Assembly (NCBI GenBank): GCA_947628075.1
Contig: CANQYF010000004.1
Location: forward strand, 1 to 31,596
Length of the DNA: 31,596 nt
Direction: 5' to 3'
Source: an uncultured Bacilli bacterium
Lineage (GTDB): Bacteria > Bacillota_I > Bacilli_A > RF39 > UBA660
Positions 7,817 to 16,700 of this stretch are shown here, piece by piece. Under the pieces are notes generated by a model. It saw nothing but the letters and a program-made list of their open reading frames with translations, did not search any database and had not been told where the DNA came from. Made by a program: the position numbers and the translations under genes. Within the stretch, counting starts at the first letter, position 1. Every line of letters begins with the position of its first letter.

Positions 7817-8107
7817 ATGGCAATGACTTTTTCATCTCAAGGATGTAAGCAAGCTGCAAATGATTTATTACAAAATGCGAAAGAATTAGATAGAATCTTA
7901 AATACAGATTTAGATAGTGAAATTAATAAAGTTAGGAATGCATATGAAAGTGAGACTGCTACAGAAATATATAATGCATATGCAAAAATGAAAAATAGCT
8001 TTCCTGATTTTATTGACTCAGTTACGAATTGTTCAAAATATTTAAGTGAAACAGTAGCTCCAGCATATGAAAAAATTGAATCAACTGCTGCAAGCAAATT
8101 AGGATAA
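7817..8107 (+). CDS. WXG100-like protein lacking the WxG motif
   Basis: A 96-residue helical-hairpin protein, the probable heterodimer partner of the preceding WXG100 protein. The turn that carries WxG in its neighbour reads NAYESETATEIY here: Trp is replaced by Tyr43 and Gly by Ser45. The C-terminal YxxxE secretion signal is intact (Tyr84-EKI-Glu88). Partners of WXG proteins often lack one residue of the motif, so this is not decay. A strong AAGGAGGAA ribosome binding site precedes the ATG. Two tandem hairpins follow the stop, separating the two small substrates from the rest of the operon. Confidence 0.8.
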   Translation: MAMTFSSQGCKQAANDLLQNAKELDRILNTDLDSEINKVRNAYESETATEIYNAYAKMKNSFPDFIDSVTNCSKYLSETVAPAYEKIESTAASKLG

Positions 8108-8114
8108 AAGGGTA

Positions 8115-8179
8115 AAATTGTCTTTTTTATAAGACAATTTATAAATAAGTGTTAAAACAGTGTTTTAACTTTTATTTAT
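8115..8179 (+). promoter_or_regulatory. Tandem hairpins downstream of the WXG pair
   Basis: Hairpin 1: AAATTGTCTT (8115-8124) pairs with AAGACAATTT (8131-8140), a perfect 10-bp stem. Hairpin 2: 18-nt arms, 8141-8158 with 8162-8179, pair over 16 bp with one 2x2 mismatch and a 3-nt loop. Neither has a strong T run, so they look more like partial attenuators or mRNA-stabilising ends than complete terminators. Confidence 0.55.
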
Positions 8180-8194
8180 GAATTGGGTGAAAAG

Positions 8195-8482
8195 ATGAAA
8201 AATTTAGCTAAAGTTCAATTATCAAATAAATTAGAATTATTTAAAAGTGCGAGGGCTACAGCTAATGATTTATTGAGTGATGTTTCTTCGTTGTATGATG
8301 ATTTAAACGCGGTTAATCAAAATATGTATCATTGTTATACAAATAAAGGAAAAACTATGGACAATGGTTTATTTTCTTCAAACGTTTCAAAAGTTTCTAA
8401 AATAATGTCTGAGATAGAATTACAAATAATTCCAAGTATTAATAATGAAATAAGTAAAATTGAAAAAGAAATGTCACAGTAA
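8195..8482 (+). CDS. Small helical T7SS-associated protein (possible LXG-partner-like)
   Basis: A 95-residue, almost entirely helical protein with no WxG, Cys motif, signal peptide or membrane segment. Its size, predicted helical-hairpin pattern and place immediately before the large substrate resemble the small targeting partners (Lap-type) encoded beside LXG toxins, but I do not recognise a specific family. The ATG at 8195 is chosen because GGGTGAAAAG precedes it; an upstream TTG in frame lies before that site. It lies after the tandem hairpins and 28 nt before the toxin-like gene, suggesting it is made in stoichiometry with the toxin and not with the WXG pair. Confidence 0.65.
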   Translation: MKNLAKVQLSNKLELFKSARATANDLLSDVSSLYDDLNAVNQNMYHCYTNKGKTMDNGLFSSNVSKVSKIMSEIELQIIPSINNEISKIEKEMSQ

Positions 8483-8510
8483 GTAAAACGAAGTAGAAAG
8501 GGTGTAAATA

Positions 8511-11500
8511 ATGGGTGCAATAATATTAAACGCAAAAAAATTAGAACTTGACGTAATGCCATATGTAAAAAGTGCCCATGCAAAGCTCAATAATATCTGC
8601 CCGCTTAGTCAAGAATTAAATAATATACAAATTAGTTTTAATAATAAATATTTAATAACCAATATAGTAAATGAACTAAGTACAATAAAAAAAGAAACAA
8701 TAGATTTTGAAAATAAATTAGCTGATCAATTATCAAAAATAAATGTAGCTGAAAGAAAGTATTCAGAAAGTGCCCAAAATATATATGCTAGGGCAAATAA
8801 AACAAGTGCTTTAAAAGATAATTCGAAATTATTCTATACATATGAAGAGAAAAAAACAACAAAATTAACTAATTTTAATTCACAATCAACAAAGAAAATA
8901 GTAAGTATTTTAAAAAATTCTAAAGCAGTTCAAAAATTTAAAGAAATTGGAGCTAAAATTGCTAGTGATGTATCCTCATTAACACAAAAAATAAAAAACG
9001 TATCATTCTCAGCCAAAGACTGGATTAAAAAATTTTTCAATGATACGGATCTTTTAAAAAATGTTCGAGCTGCCACAGGAGCTTCCTATTCAAGCGGAAA
9101 AAATTCAAAAACTATATGGGATACAGTAACAAGCGGTTTTAACGCAGCCGGGGCCGAAATTAGTAGTGGAGTACATACCGCGGGTGTTTGGATAGGTGAT
9201 AAAGTAACAACGGCTGCAAATTGGGTATCAGGTAAAGCTAAATCAATATGGAATAAAACAAAAAAAGCCGCAATAGAAGCTAAAGAAAAACTAAAAAAAA
9301 TTGGAGCATCTATTGTCAATGCTGTAATATCTTTTGTTAAAGGTTTTGTTAGTGCAATGGAAAAATTTGGAGACTTTTTAATAACAATGGGAAGTACAGT
9401 TCTTTCAGTAGCAACAGGTGCAGTAGATATTGTAAGAGGAATATCTACAGGAAATTGGGATTGGAAAGTAACCAAAGGTATGTGGAAACCTGTTAAAGCC
9501 GTTGTTAGTGAAGAAGTAACAAATAAAATTTTTGATTCTTTCTATAATACCAGAGCAGGAAAGTGGTTAGACAATAATGCTTATACTCCGTTTAAATCGG
9601 ACGGTATTGCGTGTAAGGTATTTAACAAAGTGGGATATGTTGCGGGTATTCTTTACACCTATTATTTAATGCGTAAATTAGGACTTAAATTTGGAACTTC
9701 AGCATCCTTTGGTAGTATTACAGTTAATGCTGGCGCCTTTGCTCTTGCTGGTGGAACCACAGCTTTTGGAAAAAGTGTTGAAGAGGAATGGAATAAAAAT
9801 AGTATGTCCCTAAAATATGGTGATAATGAAGCAGAAATTGCTATAGATTATGCTAAATATTTAGATATAAAAAACTTAAAACAAGGTAAATCTATAACAC
9901 TTACGCAACAAGTTACTGATGTTTATGGTAATATCAAAAATTTAGAAATAACTATTACTGCTAAAAATAATGGGGAGTATGATGTTATAGATAGCGATGG
10001 AAATAAACCTACTTTAACATTAACTGAATCAAACACTTTAAAAGGATTAGGTGTTGCATCAGCCAAGGGAGCTTTTGAAGGATTTCAAGATTATACTATT
10101 ATTTCAATGCTAGGAAATGTACAATCATTTTTTAAAATGGGAAAAAGCATTGGTAATGGTAGCTTTAAAAAAGGAATTACAAGTTTATTTAAAAATTTTA
10201 AAGTTAAACAAGCACTTAAACCGATATTTAAAAACGCTTTAAAAGAAACTTTTAAAGATCCTGGCTTTTATATCGATAGTTTAACTTATTCATCAAATTC
10301 TGTAGAAAGCATGATAAAGAATAGACGATTTAATTTAAAAGATACTATGAAAATGACCGGAGGAATATTGACCGCATATGGTGAAAACCTATTAGGTAAT
10401 TTAGGCGGTGAATATTTTAAAAACGGTATTAATGACTCTATAGAAATAATTAATTTTGAAAATGCTGAACCTGATAATTATTCATTCACAGAAAAAGATT
10501 TAAAATATGAACGTTCTGGAATTGTTAAAAGTGCTGCTAATCGTCTTGAATCAGATTTTAATAGATATAAATATACTAATACAAATTTAATAGATGGATT
10601 AAATGATAGTATTAGAGAAAACGGATTATACCATTTTTCGCCAAACGTAGATGATATTTTAGAAAGCGGTTATGTTAAAGCTAGTGGGTTCATGAAGTCT
10701 TATGGTGAAAAGAAAAGTTTCTTTTTCAATGGTGTTCCAGACGTTGGTGCTTATGTATCAAATTTAGGTGAAATTCCCTTACGAACAGAAGCTATACAAA
10801 TTTTTCCTAGTGATGATATAATTAATAGTTCTAAGCTAAAAGTTAGAAATTTTGATGATTTTGCTGTGACATACAGCGGGAATTTACATTTTGATACAAA
10901 TGAGGCTGCTAAACAATACTTTGTTTTAAGAAAAGTTGATGATGAGTTAGTTTATGCTAATGTTAATAAGGCTTTTTATGATAATTATCCAAATACAGCA
11001 GAAGGCAAAGCAGTTGCGGAGTTTATAAGTAAGAAAGAAAATGTGATTACAATTAAACGTGATTACTACTCATATTTATCAGCAAAAAGCACTAATGCTC
11101 AAATAACTAATTCGAAAGTAAAAAGCAATTTTAGTCCAAATAAGAGTATAGTTAATTGGGATGATGAAGTTGCACGTGTCAACTCTGCAATTAAAAAAGG
11201 TTATTTTACATCTGTGGAAGTAGATTCAATAGAAGAAATACCAGAAGATTTCTTATCGAAAATAGAGGACTTAGATCAATTGTATTTTAAAGTTGCAGGT
11301 GAAGACATGGACTGGAAAAAAGTTTATGCTGAACAAAATTTAAGTAAATTTTCAGATAATTCAACTGATTTTACTCAAAAAGTAGAAATTGAAAATAAAA
11401 ATGGAAAAGAGCATGAGGTAAAAAAATCTGTAGATAATATCGATGAAACAATAAGTAATGACTCTGTAAATAAAACTAGATTTGAAAAAAATTCTTCAAT

Positions 11501-12404
11501 ATTAAAAAATGAAATATTAGCAAAAGTTGATCCAGAATTAAACGATGTTGGCAAAGCTAGAGCAGCTTACATAGAATTAAATAAACGCCTGCATTACGAT
11601 GCAGATTATACTAAAGGAGATAAAAATCGCAAATTGGAAATTTATAATAAAATTCTTAGCTTTGATAATTTAGAAAGCGATCGTGTTGTTTGTAAAGGAT
11701 GGTCTGAGTTATACAGAGAAACTTTAATAGAAGTTGGTTTTAACCCAGACGACATTAAAATAGTAAAAGCTAGCGATGGCTTATCCCATAATTGGGTTGA
11801 AGTGGATTTACATAACGGTCAAATATTAATAGCTGATGCCACTGATGTTTTAAACCATTCTACGGATTTAGCAAATAGTAAAATGGGTGATAAACTTTTA
11901 GGGTTTGTAGTAACAAGTGCTGAAAATTCAAATCTAAGATTATCTAAATTACCAATAGAAGATTTAAAAAATTATAGTGACTCTTGGAGAGATTTTGATA
12001 GAAGCAATGGCTTAATTGGTGATAAATATTTATCAGAATTGTATGATGAATCAAATAGCAAATTTAAAAATAGTGCTTTATATAATAAAATATTTGGAGA
12101 AGCAAATTTTAATAAAAGTGTTGAAAAATACTTTAATATGGATCTTCCTGAAGGATTAGATGGTTATGAAGCTTATCCATATTATAATAAGTTAAAATAT
12201 ACATTGCTTAATAATCACTCTAAAAATGTTACAGTTTCACTATTATATAGAGATATAAATGGTACAACGGAGCCAATAACATTTACCTCTGTTGCTATTA
12301 ATGGAGAGTATCGAGCTATGATCTATAGTAAAACTTTAGGAAAAGTATTTTTAAACAGTCCAATGGAAGTGCATAATTTTATAAAACTTTATAATATGAA
12401 ATGA
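8511..12404 (+). CDS. Large T7SS toxin-like protein, transglutaminase-like domain
   Basis: A 1297-residue modular protein, probably a T7SS-exported toxin or effector. Residues 1-110 are helical and WXG/LXG-like in character. Residues 190-420 are rich in Trp, Gly and Ala, with hydrophobic segments near 265-310 and 370-415, like the middle region of other large Bacillota T7SS substrates. Around 705-850 is a module starting YHFSPNVDDILESGYVKASG with FFFNGVP soon after, possibly ADP-ribosyltransferase-like, uncertain. Residues 1020-1125 form a transglutaminase-like papain-fold domain: Cys1061 (VVCKGWSELY), His1093 (SHNWVEV), Asp1109 (IADATD). About 115 further residues follow. No Sec signal. The ATG follows AGAAAGGGTG. 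Enzymatic target unknown; the Cys-His-Asp triad is directly visible, the toxin role is inferred from context. Confidence 0.8.
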   Translation: MGAIILNAKKLELDVMPYVKSAHAKLNNICPLSQELNNIQISFNNKYLITNIVNELSTIKKETIDFENKLADQLSKINVAERKYSESAQNIYARANKTSALKDNSKLFYTYEEKKTTKLTNFNSQSTKKIVSILKNSKAVQKFKEIGAKIASDVSSLTQKIKNVSFSAKDWIKKFFNDTDLLKNVRAATGASYSSGKNSKTIWDTVTSGFNAAGAEISSGVHTAGVWIGDKVTTAANWVSGKAKSIWNKTKKAAIEAKEKLKKIGASIVNAVISFVKGFVSAMEKFGDFLITMGSTVLSVATGAVDIVRGISTGNWDWKVTKGMWKPVKAVVSEEVTNKIFDSFYNTRAGKWLDNNAYTPFKSDGIACKVFNKVGYVAGILYTYYLMRKLGLKFGTSASFGSITVNAGAFALAGGTTAFGKSVEEEWNKNSMSLKYGDNEAEIAIDYAKYLDIKNLKQGKSITLTQQVTDVYGNIKNLEITITAKNNGEYDVIDSDGNKPTLTLTESNTLKGLGVASAKGAFEGFQDYTIISMLGNVQSFFKMGKSIGNGSFKKGITSLFKNFKVKQALKPIFKNALKETFKDPGFYIDSLTYSSNSVESMIKNRRFNLKDTMKMTGGILTAYGENLLGNLGGEYFKNGINDSIEIINFENAEPDNYSFTEKDLKYERSGIVKSAANRLESDFNRYKYTNTNLIDGLNDSIRENGLYHFSPNVDDILESGYVKASGFMKSYGEKKSFFFNGVPDVGAYVSNLGEIPLRTEAIQIFPSDDIINSSKLKVRNFDDFAVTYSGNLHFDTNEAAKQYFVLRKVDDELVYANVNKAFYDNYPNTAEGKAVAEFISKKENVITIKRDYYSYLSAKSTNAQITNSKVKSNFSPNKSIVNWDDEVARVNSAIKKGYFTSVEVDSIEEIPEDFLSKIEDLDQLYFKVAGEDMDWKKVYAEQNLSKFSDNSTDFTQKVEIENKNGKEHEVKKSVDNIDETISNDSVNKTRFEKNSSILKNEILAKVDPELNDVGKARAAYIELNKRLHYDADYTKGDKNRKLEIYNKILSFDNLESDRVVCKGWSELYRETLIEVGFNPDDIKIVKASDGLSHNWVEVDLHNGQILIADATDVLNHSTDLANSKMGDKLLGFVVTSAENSNLRLSKLPIEDLKNYSDSWRDFDRSNGLIGDKYLSELYDESNSKFKNSALYNKIFGEANFNKSVEKYFNMDLPEGLDGYEAYPYYNKLKYTLLNNHSKNVTVSLLYRDINGTTEPITFTSVAINGEYRAMIYSKTLGKVFLNSPMEVHNFIKLYNMK

Positions 12405-12420
12405 TAGGAGTTGATAAACT

Positions 12421-12699
12421 ATGGATGAATTAATAAAATTATTAAATGAAAAAAAGAAGAAACCATTAACGGTAGAGGATCAAGATAAAGTAAATCTTAT
12501 TCAAGAATTAGTAGACAATAATGCAAATATTTTTGATATGGATCCAGCAACAGTGATAGGAATTTTAGATTTTCTAGGAATGTCCGAAAATGAAATTTTT
12601 GATTTCTATTGTAAGCTAAATTCATATGAAGGATTTGATAAATTGCCAAAACAGAGAATAATACTAGAACAAGATGACTATAAAGGTAAAAAATCATAA
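12421..12699 (+). CDS. Small acidic protein, possible immunity protein
   Basis: A 92-residue soluble, helical, acidic protein, 16 nt downstream of the toxin-like gene with its own TAGGAGTTGATAA ribosome binding site. I do not recognise a family. Its position immediately after a modular toxin is the usual place for an immunity gene, and its size, acidity and lack of a signal fit a cytosolic inhibitor. A secretion accessory role is the alternative. Confidence 0.6.
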   Translation: MDELIKLLNEKKKKPLTVEDQDKVNLIQELVDNNANIFDMDPATVIGILDFLGMSENEIFDFYCKLNSYEGFDKLPKQRIILEQDDYKGKKS

Positions 12700-12745
12700 A
12701 GATTACATTATAAATTATAAAAGAAGAAAGGAAAGGATGATATAA

Positions 12746-13234
12746 ATGAATAATGTAGGAGAAAAATATTTACCAATTGGAACAGTGGTAATGTTGAAAG
12801 GGGGAAGCAAAAGGGTAATGATTACTGGATTCTGTTCAATTGCAGCAGAAGATGAAAGTAAAATGTATGATTACTCAGGATGTATGTATCCAGAAGGATT
12901 TTTATCAAGTGATGAAACAGCTTTATTTAATCATGACCAAATTGATAAAATTTATCATATGGGATTAATTGATGATGAAGAAAATAAGTTTAAAGTGGCT
13001 TTAAAAACACTTGTTAATCAAATGGATAAGAGTGGTGTAAACACAACGGCTAATTCTGCAACAAATAATGATGTTCCACCAGTTGGACCAGGGCTTCCCG
13101 GAAGTACTTCTCAAGAAGTTGCAAGTCCAGCAAACGAAGAGAAAAAAGAAGCCCCTGTCCCTCCAATAGGCCCAGGTCTTCCTGGATATGTAGCACCTCA
13201 AACTACTACTGATACAACAATAGAAAGTATTTAA
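12746..13234 (+). CDS. DUF4176 domain protein
   Basis: A 162-residue protein. Residues 7-85 carry the DUF4176 pattern: YLPIGTVVMLKGGSKRVMITG, then YDYSGCMYPEGF and FNHDQIDKIYHMG. DUF4176 genes are recurrently found inside Bacillota T7SS loci, with unknown function. The C-terminal half is low-complexity and contains two copies of the octamer-like motif PP(V/I)GPGLPG (residues 111-119 and 139-147), which could form polyproline helices that bind a partner. No membrane segment. AAAGGATGATATAA precedes the ATG. Confidence 0.85.
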   Translation: MNNVGEKYLPIGTVVMLKGGSKRVMITGFCSIAAEDESKMYDYSGCMYPEGFLSSDETALFNHDQIDKIYHMGLIDDEENKFKVALKTLVNQMDKSGVNTTANSATNNDVPPVGPGLPGSTSQEVASPANEEKKEAPVPPIGPGLPGYVAPQTTTDTTIESI

Positions 13235-13260
13235 TAATAATCAAAAAAGGGGAATAAAAT

Positions 13261-13491
13261 ATGAAATGTGATAAATGTGGTGCAACTACTAACCCAGGTG
13301 ATCAAATCTGTATTAATTGTGGAGCCAAACTTAGTATAGAAAATATGATTATGCCAGAGGTAGAAAAAGTAAATAACATACCTAATAAAAAAGAAATAAG
13401 TAAAGAAACATTATATATTGTAATAGCTGTTTTAGGAGTTATTTCTTTAGTGTGTATTGTTATTTTAATAACAGTTTTATTGGTTAGGTGA
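13261..13491 (+). CDS. Zinc-ribbon membrane protein
   Basis: A 76-residue protein with an N-terminal zinc ribbon (Cys3, Cys6, Cys17, Cys20; CxxC-x10-CxxC), a charged linker and one C-terminal transmembrane helix (about 50-75). The ribbon is predicted to face the cytosol. It lies between DUF4176 and the EsaB-like gene and overlaps the latter's earliest possible start. No EssA or EssB homologue is seen in the locus, so this may be a small membrane component of the apparatus; that is inference. Confidence 0.8.
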   Translation: MKCDKCGATTNPGDQICINCGAKLSIENMIMPEVEKVNNIPNKKEISKETLYIVIAVLGVISLVCIVILITVLLVR

Positions 13492-13496
13492 GTGAA

Positions 13497-13751
13497 ATGA
13501 AAGATAAGATATTAGTATTTGTAACTATTCCTGCCATAGAATTAGAAATAAATGTTTATATTCCCACTGCCAAAAAAATTGGTTCCATTAAAAATTTAAT
13601 TATTGAAATAGTAGAAGAAGTAAGTAACGGAATTTTTAAAAACGATAATTGCAAAAAATTATATGATAAAAAAACAGGCGAAGTTTTAAACGATAGAGAA
13701 TTTGTTAGATATAGTAACATAAAAAATGGTTCAAAGTTAATTTTATTATAA
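13497..13751 (+). CDS. esaB: EsaB/YukD-like ubiquitin-fold protein
   Basis: An 84-residue protein with the beta-grasp pattern of the EsaB/YukD family: a first strand DKILVFVTIP, a hairpin strand EINVYIPT, a helix around IKNLIIEIVEEVSNGI, and a final block LYDKKTGEVLNDREFV...NGSKLILL. EsaB is a conserved small cytosolic regulator or subunit of the T7SSb apparatus. A GTG at 13488 overlaps the previous stop; the ATG at 13497 after AGGTGAG is an equally plausible start and is preferred here. Only 12 nt separate it from essC. Confidence 0.8.
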   Translation: MKDKILVFVTIPAIELEINVYIPTAKKIGSIKNLIIEIVEEVSNGIFKNDNCKKLYDKKTGEVLNDREFVRYSNIKNGSKLILL

Positions 13752-13763
13752 GGGTGGATTAGC

Positions 13764-16700
13764 ATGAAAGTAACAGTTATAAAGAAAAGTAGATTAAATG
13801 TATTTGAATTACCTCCAAATATTGAAGGAAATTATTGGATAACTGACTTTGAAAATGGTAGAAAAATAAATTTAATTAATATTGAAGCGAGAGACAATGA
13901 ATGGATACTTATAAGTAATCATGACGTTTACGCTTTGAATGGTGAAAACATGATGATTCCGGAAGTTACTCTAAAGGATTATGGCTTTTATCTAATTAAA
14001 AATAATTATCGTAACGAAAAATATTATATTTATTGTTCACCCATATATGATAAAACTTATCAAATATTTTCGATAAATTCTGATAAAGTTACAATTGGTA
14101 GTGATGAAAGCGTCGATATATGCTATGGCCTTAGTTCAGCCGTTCCTAAAAAAGCTTTTACTATTACTAAAAGTGATAAATATTATCATATAAATATAAT
14201 TGACAATACTACAAATGTTTATTTAAATAATAAAAGAGTTATTAAAACTACGAGAATAGAATATGGAGATATTTTATTTATATATGGTTTAAAAATAATT
14301 TTAATGCGTAAAGACGGAAAAGATATATTGTTAGTAAATAATCCAAATAATTTATTAAAATATAATGTATATTTTTCTAATTTAGTATCAGTAGAAGAAG
14401 AATTTGTTGAGGACTACGAAGAACTTTCTGAAGACATGAATACTAACGAAACTAATTATTTTTATAGAACCCCACATTTTTATAAGACAATTCAAAAATA
14501 TATAGTTAATTTAGATATACCGCCGCAAAAAAAGGAAGAAGATAAAACACCGGCAATATTAACTGTGGGGCCAATGTTAACGATGTCGATGACATCTGTA
14601 ATTACGATGATTTCCACTGTTAATTCTATGCAAAGTGGAGAAGCATCTCTAAAAGATTCTACCACAAGCCTAGTTATGTGCGGCGTTATGCTTGCTAGTA
14701 CTTTGTTATGGCCAATGCTTACTAAAGGGTTCCAAAAGATGTCTAACAAAATGTATGAAAGCAAAAGGCAAAAATTATATCGAAAATATATAAATAAAAA
14801 AGAACAAGAAATTGTTAATGAATTAGAAATTCAAAGAAAAACTTTAATAGAAAATACATTTAGCGTGGAAGAATGTCAAAATGTTATAAGAGCTCATAAT
14901 ATTAGATTATGGCAAAGAAGAATAACTGATGAAGACTTTCTAAATTTACCTGTTGGAATAGGAAATATCAAAATGGATATTGATATTAAATATCCAGAAG
15001 AACATTTTTCTATGTCGCAAGATAATTTACTAGAGATAGCTCAACAATTAGGAAAAAAGGAACGAATATTAAAAGATGTTCCGGTGTTGTTTTCGTTTTA
15101 TAATAATTTTATAACAGGAATAGTAGGAGATCCAATATATACTAAAGAATTTATAGATAGATTAGTATTACAAATAATGGCTAATTATAGCTATGATGAA
15201 GTTAAAATTGTTACATTGACTTCAATTGATAATGAATTAAGCTGGAATTATATGAAATCTCTTCCTCATTCATGGAGTAATGATAAAACAATAAGGTACT
15301 TTGGCTCTGCCAATGATAATTATCGAGAAATAATCTATAATTTGGAAAAAGTATATAACGAAAAAATTGCTAGTAAAAATGATTCAGGTAAGGAAGCGCC
15401 TTATTATATAATTGTGACGGACGCAATTAAATCAATTGATAGTTATGATTTCATTAAAAAAGTTATGGCAAGTGATGTTAACTGTGGTTTTAGTATAATT
15501 ATGGCTGTTGATAAATTATCAGCGCTACCAAATGAATGTAAGAATTTTATAAATGTAAGTAATGAAGAATGTACGATTTTTAGTAGTGTTTTAAATGGCG
15601 AAGTGCAAAAATTTAAAATTGATTTTTCTAGTATAGAAGAAATAGATAATTGTGCCACCGAGCTTGCTAATATACCTATTAATATAAAAACAGAAAATGA
15701 ACTTAGTTTACCTGATACCTTTAAATTTTTAGAAATGTATCAAGTAGGAAAAGTAGAACAATTAAATTCAAAAGATAGATGGAGTAAAAATAGTCCAATG
15801 TTATCATTGCAAGCCCCAGTAGGTATTAGTAAAAGTGGAGATTTAATAAACTTAGATTTACATGAAAAATATCACGGACCTCACGGTTTAGTGGCTGGTA
15901 CTACAGGAAGTGGAAAATCCGAATTTATTATTACTTATATACTTTCTTTAGCGGTAAACTACCACCCTTATGAAGTTCAAATAATTTTAATCGATTATAA
16001 AGGTGGCTCTTTAGCAGGAGCGTTCGCTAATGATAAATATAGCCTACCGCACTTAGCCGGAACAATAACAAACCTAGACGGTAATGAGTTAAATAGAACA
16101 CTAGTATCTATTGAAAGTGAAATTAAAAGAAGACAAAGAGAATTTAATAAAGCAAGAGAAGTTGCTAATGAAAGCACGATGGATATTTATAAATATCAAA
16201 AATTATGGCGTGAAGGTAAACTAAAAGATATGGATCCTATTTCTCACTTATTTATCATAAGTGACGAATTTGCTGAATTAAAGGAACAACAACCAGACTT
16301 TATGGATAGCTTAATCTCGACGGCTCGGGTAGGACGTTCTTTAGGAGTACATCTTATTTTGGCCACTCAAAAACCAGGTGGAGTCGTTGATGCCCAAATT
16401 TGGTCTAATACTAAATTTAGAGTATGTTTAAAAGTACAGGATGCACAGGATAGTCAAGAAATATTAAAAAAGCCAGATGCAGCATTTTTGAAAAAAACCG
16501 GTCGGTTTTATCTTCAAGTTGGTTATGATGAAGTATATATTTTAGGGCAATCTGCTTGGGCAGGAGGACAATATTATCCTGATAATACTTATAGAGTAGA
16601 TATTGATACTTCCGTAAACGCGATTGACAACATAGGCTATGTTACTAATACTAAAGATGTTAAAAAAAATGTTAAAAAAGAAGCAATGGGGGAAGAGTTA

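Noticed and set aside
9086..9475. 129-codon antisense frame inside the toxin-like gene
   Set aside because: It lies opposite a strongly supported coding region, has no family features, and its composition mirrors the sense strand.
8511..12404. Phage tape-measure protein as an explanation for the large gene
   Set aside because: No phage structural genes are nearby; WXG100, DUF4176, EsaB and EssC neighbours and the C-terminal triad fit a T7SS substrate better.
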